DNA of 64,000 nucleotides from a bacterium (GTDB lineage Bacteria; Bacteroidota; Bacteroidia; NS11-12g; UBA955): NCBI GenBank assembly GCA_029945665.1, contig JAQSCZ010000121.1, positions 1 to 64,000 of the forward strand, read 5' to 3'. Shown piece by piece: positions 50,962 to 60,976 of this stretch (position 1 is its first letter; each line of letters starts with the position of its first letter). The notes under the pieces were generated by a model. It saw only the letters and a program-made list of their open reading frames with translations, ran no database searches and was not told where the DNA came from. The position numbers and the translations under genes were made by a program.

Positions 50962-51291
50962 ATGGCTAACAATAAAGAAGAAATAATAGAACAACCGATA
51001 GACATAGAATTATCGGAAGACATTGCTGAAGGTATCTACAGCAATTTAGCAATCATTACCCATAGTCAAGCCGAATTTATTTTGGATTTTGTGCGCATAC
51101 TGCCGGGAGTACCGAAGGGGAAAGTAAAAAGCCGTATAATTATGACCCCTCAACATGTAAAACGTTTGTTGTTTGCATTAGGTGATAACATGCAAAAATT
51201 TGAAGCCAATTTTGGCGAAGTAGATATTGAAAATGGTGGTGGCAATCAAGGTTTTCCAATTAATTTTGGAGGCATGACTGGTCAAGCATAG
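50962..51291 (+). CDS. DUF3467 protein
   Basis: A 109-residue soluble protein of the DUF3467 family (ELSEDIAEGIYSNLAIITHSQAEFILDFVRILPGVPKGKVKSRIIMTPQHVKRLL), widespread in bacteria with unknown function. The C-terminus is Gly-rich. Single gene between divergent and convergent neighbours. Confidence 0.82.
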   Translation: MANNKEEIIEQPIDIELSEDIAEGIYSNLAIITHSQAEFILDFVRILPGVPKGKVKSRIIMTPQHVKRLLFALGDNMQKFEANFGEVDIENGGGNQGFPINFGGMTGQA

Positions 51292-51347
51292 CCTAAACAA
51301 CTTAAATAATTACCGATATATATCATTTAAACTGATGGATATCGGTA

Positions 51348-53252
51348 TTAAATATTTTTACTTTTTAATTCCGAAAGCCTTACTTCAATTTTTTTAGCCT
51401 CAATACTATTGCCAGTTGTTTGATAAAGTAACTTTAAATTTTCGAGGGCCAATTGTAAGTCGGGGTTCAAAAGCAAAGCCTTATTGAAATTAATTTGGGC
51501 CGCATTAAACTCACTTTTTTTCAAATGGATTATCCCTAAGTATGCCCAACCCTCGGCGTTTTTAGAATACAAAGCATTGAGCCTTTCGAAATTCTCTTTG
51601 GCCTGTGCATCTTCTTTGTTCTTCAATAATAAAATGCCATTTTGTAATATAAAATCTAAATTTTCTGGCTGAATGGCCAAACAAGCTTCCATCCATTGCT
51701 TAGCCTGCGCATATTGATTCATGTTTTCAAAAGATTTGGCTACGCGGTAATTCGTCCAAGCATCTTTTAAGTCCATTGTTTTATTCGAAACCAAATTAAT
51801 AATCTCTGCATAGTTTTTACTTATGTAATTAAAATGAATAATTGTTCTCAGTTCATCCGAGTTGGTTTTATCGAGTTTTGCCGTTTGTTCTTTCGCTTTT
51901 TTGAGATACAAAGCGTTATTGTCGAATTTTTCGAAATAGGAGATATACGCTTCTGCAACTGTATTTTTGTCGGGGTTAGGATTGGTTATGCAGCGCAAAC
52001 CCTTTAGTTTTAAGTCTTTTTCTGAAGGCTGCTTACTTGGCTTTCGTATGTAATGATCGTGAACCGATACATGTGGAATATCGGCTGTTTCCGAACCAGG
52101 CATGTGACATTTTACGCAATTGTTTAACGCCAAATCCAACGATTTTTGGGTTTCAGTACAATGTGTTTGTGTTTCAGTGGTATGGCAACTTTTACATGTT
52201 GAATTAAATTTTTCTGTATTTGTTTTTCGAACTGATATATGCGGATTGTGACACGAGATACAAGTAAATCCTACGGTGCTATTTGCGCTCGATAAATCGC
52301 CTTTAACTGAACTAAGAAAGCATTTACTTTTCTGGAATCTTTCGGCATGAGCGGCCATAATAAATTTATCTCCTGCTTCGTATTCTGGCGAAAATTGGTC
52401 AAAGGTTTCTGATAATTTCATGCCCGGTCGAAAATCCGCAAATGTTTTACCCGGCTTTAATACAGCATTGCCTTGTAAATGGCAGCATTGACAAATATCG
52501 ATTTGTCTTTGCCACGATAATTTCTTTGGATTTATAATGGTATAATCAATATATTTCGAAGTGTCTACCAATTTTCCTAAGCCTTTTTCCCTGACATGAA
52601 TTTCGCCAGGACCATGGCACCTTTCGCAACTTATACCGTGTGGTAAATTGCGATAGCGGTTGTCACTTTTAATTTCTACTTCGGGCAAACTGTTATGACA
52701 GCTTATGCATTCCATACCTATTTTTCGACTGAAACGTGTGTTGTGACCACCTTCGAAACCAGGTGGCAAATCCCATTGTCCTTTTTGGGTGTAAAAAGTA
52801 ATTGGCGCCTGAAATAAATAACCATTCTCCTCAGTAAAATGTGAATTTGTATGGTGTCCTGATCCAATGATATATGAAATCTTTTCGATTCGTTTGTGAA
52901 TGGTGTCTTTGCCTTTCAAACGGTATTCCATTAACATTAATTGCTCACCGCTCCAATAGGGGAGATAATACAATTTTAAAAATGTATCATAGACGGGTTT
53001 TATGTGATCGAATCGGCCCGAAGATTTTGCAATTGAGCTGTAATCAAAACTCTGTCCCATGCCAGTTTCAAGAAAAGTAAGGGCCTTGTCTTGATGACAT
53101 TGGGCACATTGTTCTGTGCCAACATAATGCACTGAATCGTTGTGATTTAAATAGGGGGAAACAATAGCATCCTTGTTTTGGGGCTTGTTATTACACAAAC
53201 AAAGGATGATTAATAAAACAAAACCAATAAAGATGATGAGAATTTTTTTCAT
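51348..53252 (-). CDS. Seven-haem cytochrome with TPR tail
   Basis: A 634-residue exported protein. After a hydrophobic signal ending LCLCNNK (possible lipoprotein, Cys near 20) come seven CxxCH haem sites: CAQCH, CISCH, CERCH, CQCCH, CISCH, CKSCH and CVKCH, spread over residues about 50-390 as in cytochrome c-554-like or nitrite-reductase-like assemblies. The last ~200 residues are TPRs (AKQWMEACLAIQPENLDFILQNGILL, GWAYLGIIHLKKSEFNAAQINFNKALLLNPD). The role is electron transfer in the periplasm or on the surface. The electron donor and acceptor cannot be read. Confidence 0.85.
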   Translation of the reverse strand: MKKILIIFIGFVLLIILCLCNNKPQNKDAIVSPYLNHNDSVHYVGTEQCAQCHQDKALTFLETGMGQSFDYSSIAKSSGRFDHIKPVYDTFLKLYYLPYWSGEQLMLMEYRLKGKDTIHKRIEKISYIIGSGHHTNSHFTEENGYLFQAPITFYTQKGQWDLPPGFEGGHNTRFSRKIGMECISCHNSLPEVEIKSDNRYRNLPHGISCERCHGPGEIHVREKGLGKLVDTSKYIDYTIINPKKLSWQRQIDICQCCHLQGNAVLKPGKTFADFRPGMKLSETFDQFSPEYEAGDKFIMAAHAERFQKSKCFLSSVKGDLSSANSTVGFTCISCHNPHISVRKTNTEKFNSTCKSCHTTETQTHCTETQKSLDLALNNCVKCHMPGSETADIPHVSVHDHYIRKPSKQPSEKDLKLKGLRCITNPNPDKNTVAEAYISYFEKFDNNALYLKKAKEQTAKLDKTNSDELRTIIHFNYISKNYAEIINLVSNKTMDLKDAWTNYRVAKSFENMNQYAQAKQWMEACLAIQPENLDFILQNGILLLKNKEDAQAKENFERLNALYSKNAEGWAYLGIIHLKKSEFNAAQINFNKALLLNPDLQLALENLKLLYQTTGNSIEAKKIEVRLSELKSKNI

Positions 53253-53269
53253 CTTTGCTGATGGTTCGT

Positions 53270-53569
53270 TTATCCTAAGGCTTGATAACCCAAAGCGCCA
53301 CCAATTAAATTTCTAACATTGGTAAATCCATTTTGAATCATAAATGCTTGGGCAGCGGCACTTCTTCCACCTGACTTACAATGCACAATAACCTCCTGAT
53401 TTTTTAATTCATCAAGGTCATCAATTTTACCCTGAAGTTCGCCCAAGGGTATAAGCTGTCCACCCATGTTAAACTCATCGTATTCCCATTGTTCGCGCAC
53501 GTCTATAAGATTTAATTTGTCACCGTTGTTGATGCGTTCTTTTAATTCTGCTGCTGTTATGTCTGCCAT
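53270..53569 (-). CDS. Single-domain rhodanese
   Basis: A 99-residue rhodanese-like sulfurtransferase with active Cys64 in HCKSGGRSA. It has no signal peptide, so it acts in the cytoplasm, moving sulfane sulfur. It follows the T9SS gene after 2 bp and precedes the cytochrome gene by 17 bp on the same strand, so they may share a transcript. Confidence 0.88.
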   Translation of the reverse strand: MADITAAELKERINNGDKLNLIDVREQWEYDEFNMGGQLIPLGELQGKIDDLDELKNQEVIVHCKSGGRSAAAQAFMIQNGFTNVRNLIGGALGYQALG

Positions 53570-53571
53570 AT

Positions 53572-55512
53572 TTATTCTGTAATAATATATTTTTTAAAGC
53601 TAATTTGATTGTTAATATCAGTAAGGATTACAGTGTACATGCCACTGCTCAATTGTGCTGTTGCTATCGATTGAATATTGTCGTCTGTTAATTTTAAAAC
53701 AGTTCTTCCACTTAAATCAATGATTTGAATTTGTTGGATGATTGTTTTCGATTCAATTAATAATTCCTTGGCGCCATGGCTAGGATTTGGGTAAATATAA
53801 ATTGGATTACTTTTGTTAATTTTATCAACCGAACCAATATTAGGCACATTAGATTTAATAGCACCGCCAAGAATTGGTCGCATCATTGGTACGCCTGTTA
53901 TACTTGCAGCCACATTGTCCCATAAACTATTTAAATTAAAAAAGACATTTGGATTTCTATAGTTTGCTTGGTTGTCATATTGGTAATTATAGTCATAGCC
54001 AACATTTAGAATAAAATTGGTAGTCTGCTGCCAGCCAATGTAAAATATGCCTTTAGGCAATATTACGGCCGTATCAAATACATAATTCACAAACCCATTG
54101 ATGGTGTCTAAATAAGTGGGAAAGCCAACGGGAAACATTTTTAAAATCACATCGTTGTTCATGTTCACTGCAGGTGGCTCGCTAATCGTTTTCCAAACCA
54201 TAAGTGTAAATGGTTTGGATGAGACATCTACCACCGAGCGGTTAAAAAACATTGAAATGCCTCGCAAGGTATCTGGTTTGAAAGTTTCATATTTTATGGC
54301 GGCATAACCCGGACCGGGCGGAAGGCTCGAATAGTTAAGTCCAAAGCCACCCTCAGCACTGCCATCATCATAAGCTAGAACGTTGCTAAATTGTAGTGGT
54401 TTTTTGAAATAATTATTAATATTAGTGCTGCCATAAGCTTCGGGTAAACCGTCATTTGAAGATGAAAAAATACTGTATAAGAAATTAACGCGTGGAAATT
54501 TAGCACTGAATGTATCTAATTTTACCTGCGGAAAAGATTCTGTATTTTCTGCCGAAGGATTAATGTTTCTGTTGTTATTGGTTGCTGTAAACAAGGAATC
54601 ATTCTTTGTATTTAATACTGCTAATGAATATCTGTAATTGATTCCTACTGTGCTGTTATTGTTTTTAAGTCTGAAACTATTGTCTGTTGTTAAATTACTG
54701 CTCACACTTGCCTTAAAATGATCGTAAGGCATGGTTTCGTACCAACGCAAGGGGCCAACTGGAGTTGAGTTAATGGCAAAATCTTTCATGCTGGTATCGT
54801 GTGAATTTCGCAATTTATCCATGCGTATATAGTCGATATGCCATTGGTTCATGTTGCCAGTATTCTTACCGTAATTAATAAATAAGAATTTGAATCCTTT
54901 GTGAAAATAGATGCCATTCAGAATAGGCAGCATAACCTGTTTAAAAGGTTTGGTTTTACTTCCAATGCCTTTCCAAACAGTTCTTGAAAATCCAAAACTA
55001 TCAACAAATCGCAATACCAATGAATCGGAACCATCTAATATATCACCCAATCCTTGGGGTTGATAAAAGAAACTAAAATAAACAGAATCTTTAGCTGAAT
55101 AAGGAATAAGGGTATTTACACTTAAATAATTTTTTAAATTGATGGGTTTACTAGTTAAAAGATCGCAAACACCACCAGTATTGCCGCTTAATGGATAATA
55201 TGGCGCACCTTTTCTATCGAGGTTGTCAAAAGTTGCCACACCATAGCTTGGCGGTGAAATCGCAAAATGGGTATTTACATAGACATTGCTATCTCTCCAA
55301 TTTTTTGAATCAGGATAAATACCGCCATTTGTAAATTCTTCGAAAAAAGGAAGTTTCAATGTGTCATTTAAAGCGCGCTTAATTCCACCAGTTTTTTTAG
55401 TATACCCATTTCTTAATGCAACATTATATTGAAGCGGGGTTAATATAGGGCCTTGGGTAAAACAATCCAATACAGATAAAAATGTAAATAAAACTACAAG
55501 CGACTTTTTCAT
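53572..55512 (-). CDS. Secreted T9SS type A protein
   Basis: A 646-residue exported protein (signal ending LDCFTQ) with a large beta-rich cargo of unknown activity (KLPFFEEFTNGGIYPDSKNWRDSNVYVNTHF at the start is a common opening in Bacteroidota cargo) and a C-terminal type A domain (PIYIYPNPSHGAKELLIE, IQIIDLSGRTVLKL, SSGMYTVILTD). Likely surface located. First gene of the group that includes rhodanese and cytochrome. Confidence 0.8.
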   Translation of the reverse strand: MKKSLVVLFTFLSVLDCFTQGPILTPLQYNVALRNGYTKKTGGIKRALNDTLKLPFFEEFTNGGIYPDSKNWRDSNVYVNTHFAISPPSYGVATFDNLDRKGAPYYPLSGNTGGVCDLLTSKPINLKNYLSVNTLIPYSAKDSVYFSFFYQPQGLGDILDGSDSLVLRFVDSFGFSRTVWKGIGSKTKPFKQVMLPILNGIYFHKGFKFLFINYGKNTGNMNQWHIDYIRMDKLRNSHDTSMKDFAINSTPVGPLRWYETMPYDHFKASVSSNLTTDNSFRLKNNNSTVGINYRYSLAVLNTKNDSLFTATNNNRNINPSAENTESFPQVKLDTFSAKFPRVNFLYSIFSSSNDGLPEAYGSTNINNYFKKPLQFSNVLAYDDGSAEGGFGLNYSSLPPGPGYAAIKYETFKPDTLRGISMFFNRSVVDVSSKPFTLMVWKTISEPPAVNMNNDVILKMFPVGFPTYLDTINGFVNYVFDTAVILPKGIFYIGWQQTTNFILNVGYDYNYQYDNQANYRNPNVFFNLNSLWDNVAASITGVPMMRPILGGAIKSNVPNIGSVDKINKSNPIYIYPNPSHGAKELLIESKTIIQQIQIIDLSGRTVLKLTDDNIQSIATAQLSSGMYTVILTDINNQISFKKYIITE

Positions 55513-55571
55513 AAAAACTTTAACAAAAATAATAAGAAAATATTGTATTAGAACTATAAGTTATGACATAA

Positions 55572-56183
55572 CTATAGTCCATCTAGGTCAGAACCATCGG
55601 AATTGTCATCCAAATTTTGATTAGCAGAAGAATCTACTCTCGAAATGCGTTTGGAAACAGAGATATCGATGATGGAACCTTTTTCAATTAATGTATTCGC
55701 AGGGATGTCATTGCCCTTGTATTTCTGGCGGATAACCAATCCACTGCCAAAACTGCTATTTACGGAATCAATACGGCCAAGTTTTAAACCTAAATTTTTA
55801 ATAAGTACCAAGGCTAAATTAGCTGAGCCATTGGTTAACAGAGGCATTTTTACTTTTGGCTTAACACCTGTATTAATAATTACATAAATATAACGACCCG
55901 GCTTTACATTCATGTCTGGCACTGGATCTTGCTCTACAATGGTCATTGGCTTTATGTCTTCTTTATAAACGGAATCAATAATAATTTGCTCTAAACCTTC
56001 ATCGTCCAAAACTGTAAACCCTTTTTCAGCAGACATTCCAACTACATTTGGCACCTTTACACTTTCGCCATGTCTTGTAAACCAACCTGTAAATAACATC
56101 GCTAAAAATAAAAAGGCTACAAAAGCCAAACCCGCTAACGCTAGAGTTTTAAAGATTGATTTTATTGATAAGCCTTCAGACAT
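55572..56183 (-). CDS. PASTA-domain membrane protein
   Basis: A 203-residue protein with one membrane helix (about 14-35) and two to three PASTA repeats outside (VKVPNVVGMSAEKGFTVLDDEGLEQ, VKMPLLTNGSANLALVLIKNLGLK, plus a partial one). PASTA repeats bind muropeptides or beta-lactams. Here they occur without a kinase or penicillin-binding part, a form common in Bacteroidota. The cytoplasmic tip is short. Acidic C-terminal tail. Confidence 0.82.
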   Translation of the reverse strand: MSEGLSIKSIFKTLALAGLAFVAFLFLAMLFTGWFTRHGESVKVPNVVGMSAEKGFTVLDDEGLEQIIIDSVYKEDIKPMTIVEQDPVPDMNVKPGRYIYVIINTGVKPKVKMPLLTNGSANLALVLIKNLGLKLGRIDSVNSSFGSGLVIRQKYKGNDIPANTLIEKGSIIDISVSKRISRVDSSANQNLDDNSDGSDLDGL

Positions 56184-56240
56184 GGATTGTTAAATGAGCC
56201 ACAAAAATGATGATTTTATAGGGATAAACCAATTAATCAC

Positions 56241-56930
56241 TCAATTTATAAGTGTTTTTAAAATTAGTGCTATTTTTTCAGTTAGTAAAAGAGGATCCAT
56301 TCTTTCTAAAAGATGTGGTTGATTTTCTAGATGTTCAAAATACATATTGGGTTGATTCTCTTGAAAACTAAGAATTTCTTGTGCCGTTACCATTTTATCT
56401 TTACCTCCTAATAACATAAAAACGGGAATTTTATTATTTGCAAAGTCAGAATTTAACAAAGGTTTTTTTCCAATAGACAGCAATATTTCTTGTGTGTTTT
56501 TAAGCAATGTTTCAATGGTTACTAAGTGCTCTTCTCTTAATTTATTAGCAATAGGTTCTAATTTTTCCAACGTCAATTGCTCAACTTCTTTCTCTGCTAT
56601 TTCTTGATTCCAGGCTAGTTTTGTTGCAATCGTTATCAAGAACTCACAATTTATTTTAGTATTCTTTAATAAATGCTGGAGACCAATATAGCCACCCATG
56701 CTGTATCCAATAATACCATAATTTGTAATTGCATTCGCTTGTATATAGTTATCTAACCACTCAGCCAATGTTAAATAACTGCTTTCTTTCAATGCTGTAT
56801 TTGACTGACCATGACCGGGGAAATTAGGGACATGCACCACATACTCTTTTTCAAATTGACTGCTAATTGGTTGCCATTGTAACTGACTGCCTAAAGCGCC
56901 GTGTAAAAAGATTAAATGCGTTTTTTTCAT
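56241..56930 (-). CDS. Alpha/beta hydrolase
   Basis: A 229-residue cytoplasmic alpha/beta hydrolase with nucleophile Ser77 in GYSMGG, the oxyanion region HGALGS (10-15), a late Asp in GGKDKM and His in QPHLLERM. Related to MenH-like or lactonase-like small hydrolases; substrate unknown. The ATG overlaps the purH stop by one base, so it is translated with purH. Confidence 0.82.
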   Translation of the reverse strand: MKKTHLIFLHGALGSQLQWQPISSQFEKEYVVHVPNFPGHGQSNTALKESSYLTLAEWLDNYIQANAITNYGIIGYSMGGYIGLQHLLKNTKINCEFLITIATKLAWNQEIAEKEVEQLTLEKLEPIANKLREEHLVTIETLLKNTQEILLSIGKKPLLNSDFANNKIPVFMLLGGKDKMVTAQEILSFQENQPNMYFEHLENQPHLLERMDPLLLTEKIALILKTLIN

Positions 56931-58453
56931 TAATGTTTAAAATGCCGAATGCCTGTTAATACCATGGCTTGTCCATTGACATTGGCCGCATCAATACTGT
57001 CCTGATCTTTAATACTTCCACCGGGTTGTGCAATGGCTTTGATGCCTGCAGTATTTGCTATGGCAACACAGTCGGGAAAAGGAAAGAATGCCTCCGAAGC
57101 TATAACCGCTCCTGTTGTATCAAATCCAAATGCTTTTGCTTTTTTTATGGCAAATTCTAAGGCGTCCACGCGCGAAGTTTGACCGCAACCCATGCCCAAT
57201 ATTTGTTGGTTTTTTACAATGGCAATGCCGTTTGATTTTAAATGTTTAACAGCTATAATTGCAAATTCTAAATCAGTTAATTCTTGTTCAGTTGGACTTA
57301 AATTGGTGACCACTTTAAAGTCTTTTTTGGTTTCGGTACTCCAATCGGACTGTTGCGCTAAAACACCATTTAGCAATGTTTTATAAAGTACAGGGTTTTG
57401 AATGGTTTGTTTTACTTTTACAATAATTCTGTTTTTTTTCTGTTTCAAAACAGCCAAGGCATCAGCATCAAAGTCGGGAGCTGCAACCAATTCGAAAAAC
57501 AAACTGTTCATTTGGTTGGCCGTTGCTAGGTCTATGTTTCTATTGCTTGCCAATACCCCTCCAAAAGCTGAAATTGTATCACTTGCAAATGCAGCTGTGT
57601 AGGCTTCAGAAATGGTGTCTCTGGTAGCAAGTCCGCAAGCATTGGTATGTTTTATGATGGCAAAAGTTGGGTCTTTAAATTCGGCAACCAATTGCAACGC
57701 AGCTTCTAAATCAACTAAATTATTATAAGAAAGTTCTTTGCCATTAAGGATATCAAATACTTCATTTAAGTCGCCATAAAATGTACCTGATTGATGAGGA
57801 TTTTCGCCATAACGCAAAGTCTTAGCCTGCAAAATACTCGCCTTGTAAACGGGCAAATGTGCTTGTTGATTGAAATAATTAAATATCTGGGTGTCATAAT
57901 GCGAAGAAGTCATAAAGGCTTTGGTGGCAAATAGTTTCCTATCTTCGATACTTGTTATGCCCTTTTTAGTTTCTAATAATTCGATTAAAGCTTGGTATTG
58001 ATTTCTATCAGAAACAATTAAAGTATCATTGAAATTTTTGGCTGCTGCGCGTATGAGTGAAATTCCACCGATGTCTATCTTCTCGATAATTTCTGCTTGA
58101 TCGCTTGTCTGTTTAACGGTCTCTTCAAATGGATATAAATCAACAATTACCAAATCAATTAATGGAATGTTGTGTTGGGCAAGTTGTGCTTGGTCTTTCG
58201 CGTTGTCTCTGCGCGCTAAAATACCGCCGAAAACAGTTGGATGCAATGTCTTTACACGGCCATCTAAAATTTCAGGAAAACCAGTTAAAGTTTCTACTGC
58301 AATGGCTTCAATTCCCATGTCTTGGATAAATTTAAGGGTACCGCCTGTTGAATATATTGTAACACCTTGTTGGTGAAGTAAGTTGACAATTTGATCTAAA
58401 TGGTCTTTGTAGAATACTGAAATTAGGGCCGATTGAATGGTTTTGCTTGACAT
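56930..58453 (-). CDS. purH: Bifunctional AICAR transformylase/IMP cyclohydrolase
   Basis: A 507-residue enzyme for the last two steps of de novo IMP synthesis. The N-terminal IMP cyclohydrolase domain (about 1-190) contains STGGT and RVKTLHP. The C-terminal AICAR formyltransferase domain has LRYGENPHQ and IKHTNACGLA, where Lys and His are catalytic, and ends with the FFPFPDCVAIANTAGIKAIAQPGGSIKDQDSI stretch. The start at 58453 (MSSKTIQ) suits the family; an earlier in-frame ATG adds eight residues. Followed by the hydrolase with one-base overlap. Confidence 0.95.
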   Translation of the reverse strand: MSSKTIQSALISVFYKDHLDQIVNLLHQQGVTIYSTGGTLKFIQDMGIEAIAVETLTGFPEILDGRVKTLHPTVFGGILARRDNAKDQAQLAQHNIPLIDLVIVDLYPFEETVKQTSDQAEIIEKIDIGGISLIRAAAKNFNDTLIVSDRNQYQALIELLETKKGITSIEDRKLFATKAFMTSSHYDTQIFNYFNQQAHLPVYKASILQAKTLRYGENPHQSGTFYGDLNEVFDILNGKELSYNNLVDLEAALQLVAEFKDPTFAIIKHTNACGLATRDTISEAYTAAFASDTISAFGGVLASNRNIDLATANQMNSLFFELVAAPDFDADALAVLKQKKNRIIVKVKQTIQNPVLYKTLLNGVLAQQSDWSTETKKDFKVVTNLSPTEQELTDLEFAIIAVKHLKSNGIAIVKNQQILGMGCGQTSRVDALEFAIKKAKAFGFDTTGAVIASEAFFPFPDCVAIANTAGIKAIAQPGGSIKDQDSIDAANVNGQAMVLTGIRHFKH

Positions 58454-58537
58454 AAAATTGATGCCGCAAAGTAACAATAGAAATTGCTATGGTTTTGTAC
58501 TTATTTTACACAATTCGCAATTCTAATTTTCAAGGAA

Positions 58538-60751
58538 TTATTTAATGATGGTAAGAACCTGTGAACTCAGATTACTACCGTTTATCATTTTTAAGACATA
58601 CATTCCTGATGGAATTGTTGCTATGTCTATTGAAATTAACTTGGTTGATCCTTCGAAATTAAATGTGCTGATGACATTTCCCAATAAATCAACGATTTGA
58701 ATAAGTCCACTTGTATTAAAATAATTCGGAACCAAAATATTAATTTTACTACTGGCTGGATTGGGGTAAATATGTACCGGTAAGTTTTTTAATTTGGCTA
58801 TCCCTGAATATTCATAAAGTAGGCCATTGGCATTTGCATTGAGAATACTTCTTTCATATTCGTTTTCATTATATTCTGCAACAAACCCTATGATACCAAT
58901 ATCGTTGGGTTTGTACATGCCTTCATTTTTGCCTGGATCATCCATGGTGCTGCAATGTTGGGTGTTATTGTCTACATTGTAATCCACAGTGGTTGTTTCA
59001 GGTAGTTTGTAAGAAAAATTGAAGATAAATTCATCTTCTGGTTTTATAAATTGCGGTAAACTGCTGTCTTTGCCCCAAGCGCCATAAGGCATATCTAACA
59101 CCACATTTTGATGTAAATAGCCATCCATGTAATGCAACTCGTTGTAATAGGGGTGGTCGGGGCCGCCTGCTGCACCGTTGTTATAGAATTTGCTGTAGTA
59201 ATTGTTCTGGCTCCATTGACTTGGCGAAATATACCCTCGCACATTGTTTTCGGTAATCATTGCTCCAATTCTATAATTACCTAAAAGATAATCATGGAAT
59301 TTTACTTTTAAACTAAAGCTTACTAAACGTGTTTGTGCATCAAAGTTGCGATTGATAATTTGTATTTCTGCAACGCTTGAATCAAATTTTTGTTGATTGA
59401 TTATATTTTGCCAACCATTGGCTTGTCCAGAAAAGAATTTTCTATCAATTACGCCGTAAGGATATCCTTTTTGATAGGCCGTATTAATTTTGTTGCTTTC
59501 TTCGGTTTCCATGGGGTCGCCAAAATGATGCATAACAGGAATAAAACGCGTTTTTAAAGTTTTAGAAACTTCTTCGGCTACAACATGCGCACTAGGACAA
59601 TAGCCGCACCAGCCGCCGGTGGATATTTCGAATAGCACATTTCTAGGAATGGGGCGCTTGCCCAATATTCGCAAAACATCAGTACTGTTCGTTGCGTAAG
59701 CTCGCAATTGATTATTAGAATCTGAAGGCAATATGGCTTTAACCGTTATTTTATTGATAGTTCCAGCAAGTCCGCTGGTCCAAGGCTGGGTATGACTAAA
59801 CACCATTGTGTTTTCACCGTTGGGGTATAAGGGTTTTAAAGGGGTATTTAAATCTATTTGATCTAAAAAACTATCTGTGCCGTTAATGCCATATTGAAAG
59901 TCGAAATTATAAATAGTATCAGTGCCTATATTGATAATTTTACTTTTAATAGTGGCTGGTTCATTGACAAGGTATTTTGATTCTAACAGGTTTTGTTTGA
60001 CATATAAGGCCTTTTTAGGTTGCATGCCTTCATGGAATTGGTATACGATGATATTGCTTCGCTCAGAAGTGCTAGCAACAGGGTAATTAATCGGTTTATT
60101 TTTAATAACAAGACCGTTTCCTGCATTATCAGAGAATCCAATTAAGCCCTGTACTTTTGATTTGCCAAAGAAATTATAGATATAATCAAACCTACCGGCA
60201 TTGCCCTCGTGAAAAATAATTGCAAAGGCAAAAACATCAGCATTGGTAACACTGCCTGTTAAGCTATCACTGGCAAGTGTCAGGCCGAAAAATTGAATGA
60301 TGTGTTTTCTTTCTGGGGCTACTCCAACCGTATAACTAAAAATTTTATTAGGAAATGCTTCATTAGGGAAGGGGAGGTTCTTCAATCTGAAATCATGCCA
60401 AAATGGGAATAAACAGTTGCGTAAATTAAGGGTGTTGCTGTAATTAGAATCTGGTTTATACGAGGTGTTATTGGTAGAGGTATTAAATGAGATATATCCA
60501 TTGTCACTCACTTTGTAATTGTTATAAGAAAAACCGCTGAATTTAAAAGAAAAAGGCAGTGATTGGCTTGTAGATAATTTGTCGTTGGTTTCAGAAGTAA
60601 GAATCAACTTATGACGACTAGAATCGGAAATTTTACTTAAATCATAGTCTTTAGGCACTTCCCCATTGCTTTGGAAATAATAAAAATTTTGACCATTCAA
60701 GTTACAATTGAAAGCGAATAGTAAAATTAGTAAATTATAAAGTCGCATCAT
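58538..60751 (-). CDS. Omp28-like T9SS protein, copy 1
   Basis: A 737-residue secreted protein: signal peptide (ending NLNGQ), an N-terminal beta-rich domain (VSDNGYISFNTST), a CARDB-like middle, then an Omp28-type thioredoxin-like domain with RNVLFEISTGGWCGYCPSAHVV near 370-391 and a C-terminal type A sorting domain (VHIYPNPASSKINIL, IPSGMYVLKM). The CxxC (CGYC) suggests redox or structural use at the surface. It is a close paralogue of the next gene with the same domain order. TTTG-N21-TAAATTTG on the minus strand (60759-60791) is its promoter, with only 7 bp between -7 motif and ATG. Confidence 0.82.
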   Translation of the reverse strand: MMRLYNLLILLFAFNCNLNGQNFYYFQSNGEVPKDYDLSKISDSSRHKLILTSETNDKLSTSQSLPFSFKFSGFSYNNYKVSDNGYISFNTSTNNTSYKPDSNYSNTLNLRNCLFPFWHDFRLKNLPFPNEAFPNKIFSYTVGVAPERKHIIQFFGLTLASDSLTGSVTNADVFAFAIIFHEGNAGRFDYIYNFFGKSKVQGLIGFSDNAGNGLVIKNKPINYPVASTSERSNIIVYQFHEGMQPKKALYVKQNLLESKYLVNEPATIKSKIINIGTDTIYNFDFQYGINGTDSFLDQIDLNTPLKPLYPNGENTMVFSHTQPWTSGLAGTINKITVKAILPSDSNNQLRAYATNSTDVLRILGKRPIPRNVLFEISTGGWCGYCPSAHVVAEEVSKTLKTRFIPVMHHFGDPMETEESNKINTAYQKGYPYGVIDRKFFSGQANGWQNIINQQKFDSSVAEIQIINRNFDAQTRLVSFSLKVKFHDYLLGNYRIGAMITENNVRGYISPSQWSQNNYYSKFYNNGAAGGPDHPYYNELHYMDGYLHQNVVLDMPYGAWGKDSSLPQFIKPEDEFIFNFSYKLPETTTVDYNVDNNTQHCSTMDDPGKNEGMYKPNDIGIIGFVAEYNENEYERSILNANANGLLYEYSGIAKLKNLPVHIYPNPASSKINILVPNYFNTSGLIQIVDLLGNVISTFNFEGSTKLISIDIATIPSGMYVLKMINGSNLSSQVLTIIK

Positions 60752-60758
60752 CTTTTAA

Positions 60759-60791
60759 CAAATTTACATCTTTTATTAGTGAGACTCCAAA
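60759..60791 (-). promoter_or_regulatory. Promoter of Omp28-like copy 1
   Basis: On the minus strand TTTG (60788-60791), 21 bp, TAAATTTG (60759-60766). The ATG at 60751 begins 7 bp later, so the transcript is leaderless or nearly so. Confidence 0.65.
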
Positions 60792-60923
60792 TTTTATTCT
60801 TTGATTAGATTTGGCAAGAAGCACTAACCAAGAAAGCCTTGCTAGAGTTGTTATTGTTAAATGCCTCGGAGCAAGGTTCCAATACCATACTAGCTATCAA
60901 ACAATTGGTAAAAACGATCGCAC

Positions 60924-60961
60924 AAAAAAAAAGCAATGCACCTTGTGCATTGCTTTTTTTT
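60924..60961 (-). terminator. Strong bidirectional terminator
   Basis: A poly-A run, GCAATGCAC, loop CTT, GTGCATTGC and a poly-T run. Lies after the stop of Omp28-like copy 2 and ends its transcript before copy 1. Confidence 0.93.
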
Positions 60962-60976
60962 AAATTTTATTGAAAA

